From an uncultured Clostridia bacterium (GTDB taxonomy: Bacteria > Bacillota > Clostridia > UBA1381): a DNA stretch of 64,000 bases. Each line of letters begins with the position of its first letter. Position 1 is the first letter of the stretch. Both the position numbers and the translations under genes were made by a program. The stretch is taken from NCBI GenBank assembly GCA_934486735.1, contig CAKSQL010000004.1, forward strand, positions 1 to 64,000, in the 5' to 3' direction. The notes beneath the pieces were generated by a model, which was given only the letters and a program-made list of their open reading frames with translations, was not told the origin of the DNA and did not search any database. Below are positions 7,408 through 16,492 of this stretch, one piece after another.

Positions 7408-8889
7408 TTAAAGAACGATTTCGCACCATTTTTTGTATGCCGAATCCCATGCTTCGACGTCCTGCGGCTCGTATTTTGCGATGTCGAAGGAATTTTTGAC
7501 AATCCTGCGACCCTCGGCAAGATTTTCTATCGCGCCCGAGGCGATTGCCTGGACAAGCACATTTCCTATGCTTGTTGCCTCGACCGGACCTGCTTCAACC
7601 ACTCTGCCTGTTGCATTTGCGGTGAAGCTGCATATCATTTTGTCCTTTATTCCGCCGCCGACAATATTTATAACCGAGTACTTTTTGCCGGTGACATCCT
7701 CCATGTTCTCTATCGTCCTTCTGTAGCGGAAAGCAAGGCTCTGCGCTATGCAGCGGATAATCTCGCCCTTTGTTTCGGGAACGGGCTGATTTGTGCGGCG
7801 ACAGTATTCGCGGATTTTCTCCGGCATGTTGCCCGGAGTCTGGAATGTCTCGTAGTCGGGGTCTATCAAGCTTTCGAACGGCTTTGCCTCGTTTGCCTGC
7901 TTTTCAAGTTCGTCAAAACTCAAAAGCGTTCCCTCGCGCTGCCACTGACGGCGCGATTCCTGGATAAGCCAAAGTCCCATTATATTTTTCAAGAAACGAA
8001 CAGTTTTGTCAACGCCGCCCTCGTTTGTGAAGTTGTATTTCATGGATTTCTCCGATACGATCGGTGCGTCAAGCTCAACGCCCATAAGACTCCATGTTCC
8101 GCTCGATATGTAGATAAAATCTTTTGTATCGGTTACGGGTACCGACGCAACAGCCGACGCGGTGTCGTGCGATGCGACCGCGATTACTGGGATTTGCTCT
8201 GTTCCAAGCTCCTCGGCAAGCTCTTTTTTCAGAACGCCGACCTTTTCGCCGGGGTATATCACATCGGTGAGCACGTCGGAGCGTATGCCCAGCCTGTCCA
8301 AAAGACCGCTCGCCCACTCGTGCTTTGTCGAATCGAACAGCTGCGAGGTCGATGCAATTGTGTACTCGGTTTTCATCTCGCCTGTCAGGAAGTAGTTAAA
8401 CAAATCCGGCATAAAGAGAAGTGTTTTTGCCTCTTTCATGGCAACGCTGTCCGATAATTTCTCGCTCAAAAGCTGAAAAATCGTGTTGAACCAGTTGAAT
8501 GCAATACCGGTCTCCTCAAAAATATCCTTTTTGGGGACAAGCTCAAACGCTTTTTGCATCATTCCGTCGGTGCGCGTGTCGCGGTAGTGGTACGGATTTG
8601 CAAGCAGCTTGCCGTCCTTGTCCAAAAGACCGTAGTCAACGCCCCATGTGTCGATGCCGATGCAGTCGATGTCGCGGTCGCCCGAGTTGACACACTTCAA
8701 AATTCCCTGCTTTATCTCGTGGAACAGGCGGAGAACATCCCAGTACATGCCGCCGTTCACAGTGACCGGATCGTTTGAAAAACGGTGCTTTTCCTCAAGC
8801 GTTATCTTCTCTCCGTCAAATACTGCCAGCATTGCCCTGCCGCTTGAAGCGCCGAAATCAAATGCCAAAAATTTATATACTTTGCTCAA
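7408..8889 (-). CDS. rhaB: rhamnulokinase
   Basis: 493-residue FGGY-family sugar kinase. It begins with FLAFDFGASSGRAM (phosphate 1 motif of RhaB), has IGIDTWGVDYGLLDKDG near residue 77, and the ATP-binding segment INIVGGGIKDKMICSFTANA near 400, all characteristic of rhamnulokinase. The enzyme phosphorylates L-rhamnulose to L-rhamnulose 1-phosphate. The start appears to be TTG (8887-8889), with GAGGG 9 bases upstream; an ATG just before it leads straight to a stop. A consensus promoter lies at 8940-8968. The isomerase and aldolase of the pathway are not in the window, so the gene is isolated from the rest of rhamnose catabolism. Confidence 0.9.
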   Translation of the reverse strand: MSKVYKFLAFDFGASSGRAMLAVFDGEKITLEEKHRFSNDPVTVNGGMYWDVLRLFHEIKQGILKCVNSGDRDIDCIGIDTWGVDYGLLDKDGKLLANPYHYRDTRTDGMMQKAFELVPKKDIFEETGIAFNWFNTIFQLLSEKLSDSVAMKEAKTLLFMPDLFNYFLTGEMKTEYTIASTSQLFDSTKHEWASGLLDRLGIRSDVLTDVIYPGEKVGVLKKELAEELGTEQIPVIAVASHDTASAVASVPVTDTKDFIYISSGTWSLMGVELDAPIVSEKSMKYNFTNEGGVDKTVRFLKNIMGLWLIQESRRQWQREGTLLSFDELEKQANEAKPFESLIDPDYETFQTPGNMPEKIREYCRRTNQPVPETKGEIIRCIAQSLAFRYRRTIENMEDVTGKKYSVINIVGGGIKDKMICSFTANATGRVVEAGPVEATSIGNVLVQAIASGAIENLAEGRRIVKNSFDIAKYEPQDVEAWDSAYKKWCEIVL

Positions 8890-8939
8890 ATCATATATCC
8901 CTCTTTCTTTATTTAAATAAGAAAACCAAAACTAATAAA

Positions 8940-8990
8940 ATTATATATTAAAAATTAGCTATTGTCAATATTAATTTTATATTGTATAAT
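8940..8990. promoter_or_regulatory. divergent sigma-A promoters sharing one -35 region
   Basis: Minus strand (rhaB): TTGACA at 8963-8968 and TATAAT at 8940-8945, spacing 17. Plus strand (radical SAM gene): TTGTCA at 8962-8967 and TATAAT at 8985-8990, spacing 17. The two -35 boxes overlap in five bases, so the polymerases must exclude each other. Confidence 0.75.
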
Positions 8991-9014
8991 AAATATTGTA
9001 GAAAAATAAAAGGG

Positions 9015-9965
9015 ATGATAATTATAAATAACGAATTTGAATACAGCAGCGATAATAAAAGATATCACACATGGAATTACCACCTCCGCCAAAAATTCGG
9101 ATGCAAGGTGTTCAAGGTGTCGCTGAACGCAGGCTTTACCTGCCCGAACATAGACGGAACAAAGGGGCGCGGCGGCTGCATATACTGCTCCGATTCGGGC
9201 AGCGGCGATTTCGCCGGAAACCCATGTGAGGATATCGCCGAACAGTTTGAGCATGTGAAACGGACGCTGCATAAAAAGTGGGAGGAGGCGAAGTATATCG
9301 CCTATTTCCAGGCACATACGAACACCTACGCACCGGTGGATGTACTGAAATCGAAGTTTGAGCCGGTCTTAAAAAAGGATAATGTGGTGGGACTCAGCAT
9401 CGCGACAAGAGCGGACGCGCTTGCGGACGATGCACTCGAATATTTGGCGGAGCTTAATAAAAGAACTTATCTTGTAGTCGAACTGGGACTCCAGAGTGTG
9501 TTCGACGAGACGGGGCGGAGGATCAATCGGTGTCATACCTACGCGGAGTTTTTGGAGGGGTATAATAAGCTTGCGCGGCTCGGGATTCCGACATGCGTGC
9601 ATCTTATCGACGGACTTCCGGGCGAGACAAAGGAAATGATGATCGAAAGCGCGCGCTGCGTGGGCGAACTGAAACCGCATTGCGTGAAAATACACCTTTT
9701 GCATATTTTGAAAAACACCCCGATTGAAAAAATGTATAACAATGGCAAGCTTCGCCTGCTTGAACGTGATGAATATGTCGATATAGTCATAAATCAGCTT
9801 GAGAATTTGCCAAAGGAGACGGTAATACAAAGACTCACCGGCGACGGCGGCAGGGACGTCCTTGTCGGACCTTTGTGGAGTCTTAAAAAATTTGTCGTGC
9901 TGAATGAGATAGATAAGGAAATGGTAAGGCGCAATACATACCAGGGGAATAAAGTTTTTGAATGA
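9015..9965 (+). CDS. TIGR01212-family radical SAM protein (YhcC-like)
   Basis: About 316 residues. The radical SAM cysteines are spread over CPNIDGTKGRGGCIYC near the N-terminus, the pattern of the YhcC/TIGR01212 family; these proteins carry a 4Fe-4S cluster that cleaves S-adenosylmethionine, and their substrate is unsettled. Other family marks: NTYAP, IATRADAL, ELGLQSV and HLIDGLPGET. The start is uncertain. The frame opens with TTG at 8982, but this lies inside the -10 box. The ATG at 9015 directly touches AAAAGGG, leaving no spacing. A rare ATT or ATA codon 6-9 bases later would be better spaced. The C-terminus is complete. Confidence 0.85.
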   Translation: MIIINNEFEYSSDNKRYHTWNYHLRQKFGCKVFKVSLNAGFTCPNIDGTKGRGGCIYCSDSGSGDFAGNPCEDIAEQFEHVKRTLHKKWEEAKYIAYFQAHTNTYAPVDVLKSKFEPVLKKDNVVGLSIATRADALADDALEYLAELNKRTYLVVELGLQSVFDETGRRINRCHTYAEFLEGYNKLARLGIPTCVHLIDGLPGETKEMMIESARCVGELKPHCVKIHLLHILKNTPIEKMYNNGKLRLLERDEYVDIVINQLENLPKETVIQRLTGDGGRDVLVGPLWSLKKFVVLNEIDKEMVRRNTYQGNKVFE

Positions 9966-10039
9966 GTAGGTGCGACCTTATGCGATCGCCCATAATATGC
10001 TCATCTCATCCAAAAACCGTACCGGGAAAATAAAATTAC

Positions 10040-10068
10040 TTGACAAAATATTATTTGTGGGTTATAAT
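10040..10068 (+). promoter_or_regulatory. consensus promoter of rnpB
   Basis: Perfect TTGACA (10040-10045) and TATAAT (10063-10068) with 17-base spacing. The predicted start, about 10075, coincides with the 5' end of RNase P RNA. Confidence 0.9.
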
Positions 10069-10073
10069 ATAGA

Positions 10074-10408
10074 ATGAGTAAGTCAGACGGCCGCGTGCCT
10101 TTTGGCATGAGGAAAGTCCGGGCTCCATAGAGCAAGGGCGCCGGGTAACACCCGGCGGAGGCGACTCCAGGGAGAGTGCAACAGAAAATAAACGCCTTTT
10201 TTAAAAAGGTAAGTGTGGAAATGTGCGGTAAGAGCGCACAGGGGAGATGGTAACTGAATCCCCGTGTAAACCCCGTCCGGAGCAACACCTGAAAGGGAAA
10301 TCAAGCCTGCTCGGCGCTTCCCGATATGGTGGCATGAACGCACGAGTAATTGTGCGTCACAGATAGATGGCCGTTTGATACAGAACCCGGCTTACAGACT
10401 TGCTCGCT
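10074..10408 (+). ncRNA. rnpB: RNase P RNA (class A-like)
   Basis: The catalytic RNA that trims tRNA 5' ends. Landmarks of the universal core are present in order: the 5' P1 strand GAGTAAGTC, the conserved GAGGAAAGTCCGGGCTCC of P4/CR-I, AGGGCGCCGGGTAAC, GGTAAGAGCGCAC (CR-II/III), CCCGTCCGGAGCAA, and the 3' CAGATAGATGGCCG (CR-IV/V) followed by GACTTGCTC closing P1. The length of about 335 fits a bacterial class A fold. A perfect promoter precedes it. The nearest obvious terminator is the long hairpin at 10647-10696. Confidence 0.95.
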
Positions 10409-10413
10409 TATTG

Positions 10414-10640
10414 TGAAACGAAAAAGGGGCTGTTAAAAAACTCCGGAACGCAAAAAGGCATGTGTTGTTTGGATAACATATAATAAAATAATCTAAATTT
10501 TGTAATTTTTTTTAAAAACTCAAAATTTTCGATTTTTATAATATTAAAATGCCTTTTTGCTGCGCCCTCACCAAACCGCTCGGAGTACCCGCGTACACCG
10601 TCGGGTTTGGTTTGAGCGTTCCAAAGCTTTTTTCCTATCC
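10414..10640. other. gene-free stretch after rnpB with inverted repeats
   Basis: AT-rich in the middle, with two inverted repeats: CGCAAAAAGGCAT near 10450 facing ATGCCTTTTTGCTGCG near 10550, and CCAAACC near 10574 facing GGGTTTGG near 10602. AAAAAGGGGCTGT occurs both near 10423 and in the terminator at 10647, suggesting a partial duplication. The open frames crossing it on both strands have no recognisable protein features. Confidence 0.5.
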
Positions 10641-10646
10641 CCTCAA

Positions 10647-10696
10647 AAAAAGGGGCTGTATAAAAAGTCGGTTGACTTTTTATACAGCCCCTTTTT
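10647..10696. terminator. long bidirectional terminator
   Basis: A perfect 23-base stem: AAAAAGGGGCTGTATAAAAA and its continuation facing the complement, with a GGTT loop and T-runs on both sides. It can end both the rnpB transcript (plus) and the carboxypeptidase transcript (minus). Confidence 0.85.
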
Positions 10697-10732
10697 GTTG
10701 TCCCGATGCAATAAAAGTGCTTTGCTTTAATT

Positions 10733-11599
10733 CTATGCCCTCTCCAATGCGTGCAGAAGTATTTTTGCGTTTTCTTCATATATATTGTCGAGCATTTCGC
10801 GCGGCAGCGGATTTTTCCCATGCCCCATTTCAATCGTGAAGCCTGCCTTGCCGAATTCTTCTATAAACCAGTCCTTGCAGCCGCCGAACGCGGCAGAGCC
10901 TGTCGGCTCGGACGGCACATAACCGCTCACATCGGCAAATTCCGTTGCGAGCTTTCGTGAATTTTCTGCCGCTTTCCCGTCAAAATCGTAGTAAATCTCA
11001 CCGCCCTGGCTGTGGAATGCCATAAGCATGTCAAACCTGTTGCTGCGCACAAAATCGACAATCGCCTTTGTCTCCGGCTCGCTCTCCGAATAAGGACCGC
11101 TGTATTTCGACGGTGACGGACGCGCCTCCACCACCCTCCAGCCGGCATTGTAATTGTGATTTATGTCAACCCCGTTCGCATTCGCCTGCCAGACTTGATT
11201 AAAGCTGTGAATCCCGACAAGGCTCACCAGCTTTCGATGGTACGGATTTGTGACGTCAATCCCATGTATCGCAATATCGACCCCGTCCGGGTTCACCATC
11301 GGCACAGCCCAAAGCGAAGTGCGGTCGGACAGAGCCTTTGCGTCGTATCCGAAAAATTCCCTGCCGCTTTGTATGCACTCGGCATATTCAAAAAGAAACT
11401 TCATTATAAATGCCGAGGTCAGATACTCAAGCCCGTGATGCGCCCCGTTTACAAACAGCTTTCTTTTGCCGCTGCCGATTTTAACGCAATATATCTTGTG
11501 CTCCATAACGCTCTCGCCGATTGAAAAAAGTTCGGCATTTTCAAAACGTGCCGCCAGCTGCGCCGCGTCGGAGCGCAGTTCCTCGTAATCATATCCCAT
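10733..11599 (-). CDS. M14-family zinc carboxypeptidase
   Basis: 288 residues with the M14 metallopeptidase layout: zinc ligands in HHGLEY (H-x-x-E) near residue 55 and in AFHSQGG near 195, the substrate-binding VNPDGVD near 100, and the catalytic glutamate in FTIEMGHGKNPLP near 265. The sequence resembles gamma-D-glutamyl-diaminopimelate peptidases (M14C, cell-wall peptide cleavage) more than animal carboxypeptidases. There is no signal peptide, so it probably acts inside the cell, for example on recycled muropeptides. It starts at MGYDYEELRS with GGAGG 7 bases upstream. Monocistronic; it converges on rnpB with a shared terminator. Confidence 0.85.
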   Translation of the reverse strand: MGYDYEELRSDAAQLAARFENAELFSIGESVMEHKIYCVKIGSGKRKLFVNGAHHGLEYLTSAFIMKFLFEYAECIQSGREFFGYDAKALSDRTSLWAVPMVNPDGVDIAIHGIDVTNPYHRKLVSLVGIHSFNQVWQANANGVDINHNYNAGWRVVEARPSPSKYSGPYSESEPETKAIVDFVRSNRFDMLMAFHSQGGEIYYDFDGKAAENSRKLATEFADVSGYVPSEPTGSAAFGGCKDWFIEEFGKAGFTIEMGHGKNPLPREMLDNIYEENAKILLHALERA

Positions 11600-11816
11600 T
11601 TGTTGTCCTCCGTCCGATTAAGTATATATAAAAATATATGCGGATAAATATAAAATAATTATAAAAAGCGGAACAAAATAAATTTTTCTGCGTCTAAATA
11701 AGTGTTACACTGAAAAAAGCGAAATTTGATATATGCAAAATATCCAATAAAATCGCACGAAAAAACGAAAAAAGCGAAAAAATCGCAAAAGAATTTGTCG
11801 GTTTGCCAAAAATATA

Positions 11817-11845
11817 TTGACATAATGGCAAAAAGCGAGTAAAAT
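11817..11845 (+). promoter_or_regulatory. distal promoter of the SLH protein gene
   Basis: TTGACA (11817-11822) and TAAAAT (11840-11845), spacing 17. It would give a leader of about 325 bases. The DNA around it (11640-11900) is AT-rich with repeated aaaaagcgaaa motifs and no coding frame I can support. Confidence 0.6.
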
Positions 11846-12018
11846 TAGATTTAGTTGTCGGTTTCCGTACTTAAAATCGGCTTTGGGAAATCGCAGCTGC
11901 TGGCAGTGTAAACCATTATACATAATGTTACCGTAAGTTTATTGAGTTAAAGATAAATTACAGTGATGTTTTTGTATAACAGCAATTTTACAGTTATATT
12001 ACAACTGTAGAAAGTGCA

Positions 12019-12048
12019 TTGACTTTTCACCCTGTTTGGTGGTATAAT
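12019..12048 (+). promoter_or_regulatory. proximal promoter of the SLH protein gene
   Basis: TTGACT (12019-12024) and TATAAT (12043-12048), spacing 18. Start expected near 12055. Confidence 0.75.
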
Positions 12049-12054
12049 CAGTGC

Positions 12055-12177
12055 ATAGTTAGGAGTTTTGTTAAGTAAGCTCTTAACGGTTTAACGTCTC
12101 GGTGTGTAGGAAAGGGTGCACAGCGGGCGGCATAGTACACCCTTTCGAAAAGACAAAATAAGGGAGGATTTGAGAGT
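12055..12177 (+). promoter_or_regulatory. structured leader of the SLH protein gene
   Basis: Two hairpins lie between promoter and start: GTTAAG/CTTAAC at 12070-12087 and GAAAGGGTG facing ACACCCTTTC at 12110-12146. GGGAGG follows, 10 bases from the ATG. S-layer genes often have such stabilising leaders, so mRNA stability is the likely role. Confidence 0.5.
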
Positions 12178-15100
12178 ATGAAAAAGAATCTCAAAAAAGT
12201 AATTTCGGCTGTTATTGCTTTGACTGTTTCAGCAAGCTCAGCTGCTTTCGCGGCTCCGAACTTCTCAGACGTAGCAGACACAGCCTCCTATGCACAAGCT
12301 GTAAATACTCTTGCTGCATTGGGCGTTATTAAGGGTTATGAAGACGGTTCGTTCAAGCCCGACAATAACATTACAAGAGCAGAAGTAGCAACAATGGTTG
12401 TTGCAGCTCTTAACAGAACAGCAGACGCTGAAGGCTCAAAAGGCTCAACAAAGTTTGCTGACATGAACACCGAAGCTAAGAACTGGGCTACCGGTTTTGT
12501 AAACATCGGTGTTTCGGAAGGTTTCATCTCGGGTTACGAAGATGGTTCATTCAAGCCGGACAACAACGTAACATTCGCTGAAATGGTTTCGATGCTGGTT
12601 CGTGTTGCAGGTTACGGCAGATATGCAGAGTACCTCGGCGGCTGGCCCAACGGATACCTTTCGGTAGGTAACGACAAGGGTGTTACAAAGGGTGTTTCCG
12701 CAGGTTCTGACGTTGCTGTAACAAGAGGTCAGGTTGCTCAGCTTATCTACAACACATTGCTGGATGTTCCTACAGTTGAGTCAACAACTCTTACAACAGA
12801 TTCAAACGGTAACCTCGTTCCGGAAATGACAATCATGGATGGTAAGGGTGACAATGAATACAAGACATTGCTCACAGAAAAGCACAATACATACTATGTA
12901 GAAGGTCACGTTTCTGCAACAAACAGAACTAACTCTACAAAGTACGATGCTGATGAAGTAGAATTCACAATTGAGTACACCGAGAACTATGACGACAGCG
13001 ATGTTGTTATCAAGAAGGGTGCTAAAGACTCAAGCGGTAACGCTATCACATCAAAAGAGTCTGTATATGTTGGTGACACAGACGCAGCTAACTATCTGTT
13101 CACATATGCAACAGCTCTTATCAAGATTGATGATAACGACGATGCAACATTCGTAAGCTTCACACCGTCAGGCAAGAACACAGTTGATTCGTTCGATGCA
13201 AGCTTGATCGATGATGACGATTACAAGACAATGACAGTATTTGATGCAGCGTACGGCAAAGACAACGGTAAAGTTGTTGATAAGCCTTATGTCAAGTACT
13301 ACAGCGCAAAGGATGCTTCAAAGTCAACAAAGTATTCTTTGGATAAAGATTTTGAGCTTTATGTAAACGGCGTTGAAGTTACAGCTAACCAGAAGAACTT
13401 TGAGAAGTATGTTGTAGACAATCAGGTTGGTAAGGTAGACCTTATCGACAGATATTCTGCAAGCTCAAAGGCTGACGGCAAGTATGATTTGATTTTCGTA
13501 ACATACTATGCAACAGCTAAGGTTGGTGCTGTAAACACAAATACAGGCAGAGTTACATTTGACAAAGCTTTCAACAATGACAACAAGATGTATATTACAT
13601 TGGATCCGAATGATGATGATTTGACATATGAAATCATCTATAACGGTGCAGCTATTGAATTGTCAGCATTGCAGGCAGATGATATAATCTCGATTGCATA
13701 CGATGTAAACAACAGCTTGGATGATTCTGACTTCTATGAAATCTATGTTTCAAGAGACAAGGCTGAAGGTCAGTACACAAACAAGAGCAACGAGGATGAG
13801 ACAGTTAAAATCGGCGGCAAAGATTATGAATTCGTTCAGAAGTATGACGATGTAGTAAGCGACACCGGATTCAAGATGTCAGACGAATACACAATCTATC
13901 TTGATGCATTCGGCAGAATCTTCGATTATGAAACATTGGTATCTTCAGCTAAGCTTGCTGTAGTTGATAAGTATACAAAGGCATCTTCGGATGACTACTA
14001 CAAAGCAACTCTGTACACAGCTGACGGTGCTGCTAAAGCTTCGGAAGTTGACACAAGTAAGGTGGTTCTTACAATAGCAAATGATATCACTGTTCCGGCA
14101 GGCACAATTACAAAGGGAACATACAAAAATGCAGCAATTGATACAGTTATGAAGCAGCTCGTATACAAAGATGGAGTAAGCGGTGCTAAGACAGAAATCC
14201 AGAATCGTGTAGTTAAGTACAAGATTTCTTCTTCAACAGGCAGAATCACATCTTTGGAAATTGCAGCAATTGAAAGATCTGCAGCAGATCAGGAGTTTAA
14301 GTCTTCTTCAAACTCTATCGGTAACGTTAAGATGAACGACGCTACAAAGGTTATCGACGCTATTTCTTACACAGAAGACCTCAAAGCAGGTAAGATCCCG
14401 ACATACTCGGATCTGTCAACAGCTTCACTGTCATCTTTCGCTAACGAGAGTGACTACACAGCATTTGCATTCGGTGACAGAAACTCAGACGGAACATATC
14501 CGTTGGTAATCGTTACAGATGCAGGTGGTAACTACACATCTGACACAAGATTCGCAGTTGTTACAAAGCAGCCTTCAACAGGTGTCGACAGCACAACTCA
14601 GGATGACATCTACACATTGACAGCTCTGTACAATGGTGAAGAAACAGACTTTGTTGTAAACGATGACGTTGATGTAAACGGCGCAGTTGGTTCAAACTCT
14701 GACGCTATGCTTAACCTCCAGAAGGGTGACGTAATCGTATTCGTTAAGGATGGTAAGGGCAACATCAAGACAATCGATGTAATCGTATCTGCAAGTGCAC
14801 TCGGTGTTGACACAAGCTATGCAAAGGTTGCAACCAATGCATTTGACGGAACAGCAACAAAGGGTATCAGCACAGTAGGCGCTAAGAACTGGGTAACAGA
14901 TTGGAACAAGACAACTTCAGGCGCTGACCTTTCTAAGGATGTAACACAATTGGTATACGGTCCTATCGTTGAAAAGAAGAACTCTTACTTCAAGCTTGGT
15001 AAAATTGTTAAAGCTACAGGTTCGGAAGGCTTCACAGATGATGACGGTAAGGCAGTTAGCCCGGCTTACACAGGTCTGTACACAGATAAGTCACAGACAA

Positions 15101-15375
15101 GCGGTGCTGACATCAAGGCTATGGAAATCAACATCACAAGCGATACTAAGGTTTACGTATGGGATTACTCTAAGACAAACGAAAAGGTTCAGCTTTCTGA
15201 CGGTGACGCAGGAACAGGCGCAATCGTTGCAACAACAATTGCTAACTCGAACCTCTATAACAACAGAGACGTTATTCCTTGGGATAATGCCGGCGTAAAA
15301 GACGGTGCAAACTTCGCATTCGCTAAGGTTGTAGACGGCGACGCTACAGACGTATTCGTAATTCTTGCTAAATAA
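12178..15375 (+). CDS. SLH-domain surface protein, probable S-layer protein
   Basis: 1065 residues. A signal peptide (1-26, ending SSAAFAA) is followed by SLH domains at about 28-80 and 95-150, both with GYEDGSFKPDNN, and a weaker third at about 160-197. SLH domains hold proteins on secondary wall polymers. The remaining 860 residues are rich in Thr, Asp, Lys and Val, look like beta-sheet modules, and match no family I recognise. Codon choice is strikingly uniform (ACA for Thr, GTT or GTA for Val, AAG for Lys) compared with neighbouring genes, a sign of very high expression. Two promoters, a hairpin leader and a strong terminator fit this. It is monocistronic. The S-layer role is inferred from these traits. 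Confidence 0.8.
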   Translation: MKKNLKKVISAVIALTVSASSAAFAAPNFSDVADTASYAQAVNTLAALGVIKGYEDGSFKPDNNITRAEVATMVVAALNRTADAEGSKGSTKFADMNTEAKNWATGFVNIGVSEGFISGYEDGSFKPDNNVTFAEMVSMLVRVAGYGRYAEYLGGWPNGYLSVGNDKGVTKGVSAGSDVAVTRGQVAQLIYNTLLDVPTVESTTLTTDSNGNLVPEMTIMDGKGDNEYKTLLTEKHNTYYVEGHVSATNRTNSTKYDADEVEFTIEYTENYDDSDVVIKKGAKDSSGNAITSKESVYVGDTDAANYLFTYATALIKIDDNDDATFVSFTPSGKNTVDSFDASLIDDDDYKTMTVFDAAYGKDNGKVVDKPYVKYYSAKDASKSTKYSLDKDFELYVNGVEVTANQKNFEKYVVDNQVGKVDLIDRYSASSKADGKYDLIFVTYYATAKVGAVNTNTGRVTFDKAFNNDNKMYITLDPNDDDLTYEIIYNGAAIELSALQADDIISIAYDVNNSLDDSDFYEIYVSRDKAEGQYTNKSNEDETVKIGGKDYEFVQKYDDVVSDTGFKMSDEYTIYLDAFGRIFDYETLVSSAKLAVVDKYTKASSDDYYKATLYTADGAAKASEVDTSKVVLTIANDITVPAGTITKGTYKNAAIDTVMKQLVYKDGVSGAKTEIQNRVVKYKISSSTGRITSLEIAAIERSAADQEFKSSSNSIGNVKMNDATKVIDAISYTEDLKAGKIPTYSDLSTASLSSFANESDYTAFAFGDRNSDGTYPLVIVTDAGGNYTSDTRFAVVTKQPSTGVDSTTQDDIYTLTALYNGEETDFVVNDDVDVNGAVGSNSDAMLNLQKGDVIVFVKDGKGNIKTIDVIVSASALGVDTSYAKVATNAFDGTATKGISTVGAKNWVTDWNKTTSGADLSKDVTQLVYGPIVEKKNSYFKLGKIVKATGSEGFTDDDGKAVSPAYTGLYTDKSQTSGADIKAMEINITSDTKVYVWDYSKTNEKVQLSDGDAGTGAIVATTIANSNLYNNRDVIPWDNAGVKDGANFAFAKVVDGDATDVFVILAK

Positions 15376-15392
15376 TTGAATTAAGAATATTC

Positions 15393-15428
15393 AAAAAAGA
15401 GCTAATCGAAAGATTAGCTCTTTTTTCG
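15393..15428 (+). terminator. intrinsic terminator of the SLH gene
   Basis: AAAAAAGAGCTAATC, loop GAAA, GATTAGCTCTTTTTT: a perfect 15-base stem ending in a T-run. Confidence 0.95.
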
Positions 15429-15554
15429 TTCAATTTATGTTTTTTGTTCATTTTATTGTCTTTTGGTTTTTGCATTTAATTTATGTTTTTCGGCAGTTTG
15501 CATTTATGTAAAACAATTTATCATATCTTTTTGCTTTGTTGTGGACATTTCTTA

Positions 15555-15583
15555 TTGCATTTTACAAACGGATATGCTATAAT
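15555..15583 (+). promoter_or_regulatory. promoter of the serine hydrolase gene
   Basis: TTGCAT (15555-15560) and TATAAT (15578-15583) with 17-base spacing, 34 bases before the ATG at 15617. Nothing else was seen between the SLH terminator and this promoter. Confidence 0.65.
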
Positions 15584-15616
15584 TATACTAATATTTAAAG
15601 TAAATGGAGAAAAGCA

Positions 15617-16489
15617 ATGTCATATACAGATAAAATATTTAAATACGCAAAAAAGCTATCGCCGCAAATGTATAGAATAACGGTTATCGAGTGCGGAAAA
15701 ACCTCGGATTTATGCGTTACCCCGTCAAATAAAACGAATGATTGTTACTCGGTATCAAAATTTTTCACCGTCACAGCTCTCGGAATGTTGTACGATAGCG
15801 GGATTTTGGATTTGAATGAAAGAATAATTGATATTTTCAAAGATGAACTGATAGAAAACATGGACGAAAAGTGGAATACTGTAACCGTTCATATGGTGAT
15901 GCGGCACGAATGGGGAATCGGCGGCGGATTCCTTGATATTGATACCGAGGATATCAACTCATATACAAAAAGATTCGGGACACGAAATGATTTCCTCAAA
16001 ATAATTTTATTGCATGAATTGCCGCTGACACCGGGGAAAGAGGAGGTCTACAGTGACGCTGCATACTACCTGCTTTCGAGAGTAGTTGAGAAAAAAAGCG
16101 GAGAAAATTTATATACATTTCTTCAAAAAAGGCTTTTCAATTCGCTTGAATTTGAGGAAACAGCGTGGTCGTGCTGCCCAAACGGGCATTCAATGGGCGC
16201 AACAGGTCTATTTATTCGCACAACCGATATTGCAAAGCTCGGACAGTTGTACCTTGATAAGGGCATGTATGCAGAACAGAGAATAATCTCGGAAAAATGG
16301 TGCGATATTGTGCTTGAAAACGGATATGAACTCAGAAAATGCAATGCGGACGGGTATTGCAAGGGCGGAATGTACGGACAGGCAATCTATATTGATCCGC
16401 GCCGCCGGCTCTCGGTCGCATGGGAGGGCTATGACACTGTCGGAGCATCCCGAAAAATGATAGAGTATTTGGAGCGGTTGGATTCATAA
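15617..16489 (+). CDS. serine hydrolase of the beta-lactamase / penicillin-binding family
   Basis: 290 residues of the class C beta-lactamase-like fold. The catalytic S-x-x-K is SVSK at 45-48. The second motif appears as Y-S-D in VYSDAAYYLLSRVVEK, a common variant of Y-x-N. The third motif (K-T-G/H-x-G) is not evident; GGMYGQ near 255 is the nearest. There is no signal peptide, so it is probably cytoplasmic, acting as an esterase or peptidase rather than an antibiotic-resistance enzyme. GGAG lies 7 bases before the ATG. Monocistronic between its own promoter and a long palindrome. Confidence 0.75.
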   Translation: MSYTDKIFKYAKKLSPQMYRITVIECGKTSDLCVTPSNKTNDCYSVSKFFTVTALGMLYDSGILDLNERIIDIFKDELIENMDEKWNTVTVHMVMRHEWGIGGGFLDIDTEDINSYTKRFGTRNDFLKIILLHELPLTPGKEEVYSDAAYYLLSRVVEKKSGENLYTFLQKRLFNSLEFEETAWSCCPNGHSMGATGLFIRTTDIAKLGQLYLDKGMYAEQRIISEKWCDIVLENGYELRKCNADGYCKGGMYGQAIYIDPRRRLSVAWEGYDTVGASRKMIEYLERLDS

Positions 16490-16492
16490 CCA

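Noticed and set aside
10408..10839. Open frames of 141 and 96 codons on both strands after rnpB
   Set aside because: They run through a palindromic terminator and inverted repeats, which explains why both strands give similar peptides; no start signal.
15617..16489. Antibiotic-resistance beta-lactamase
   Set aside because: No signal peptide and no K-T-G motif; a general serine hydrolase is more likely.
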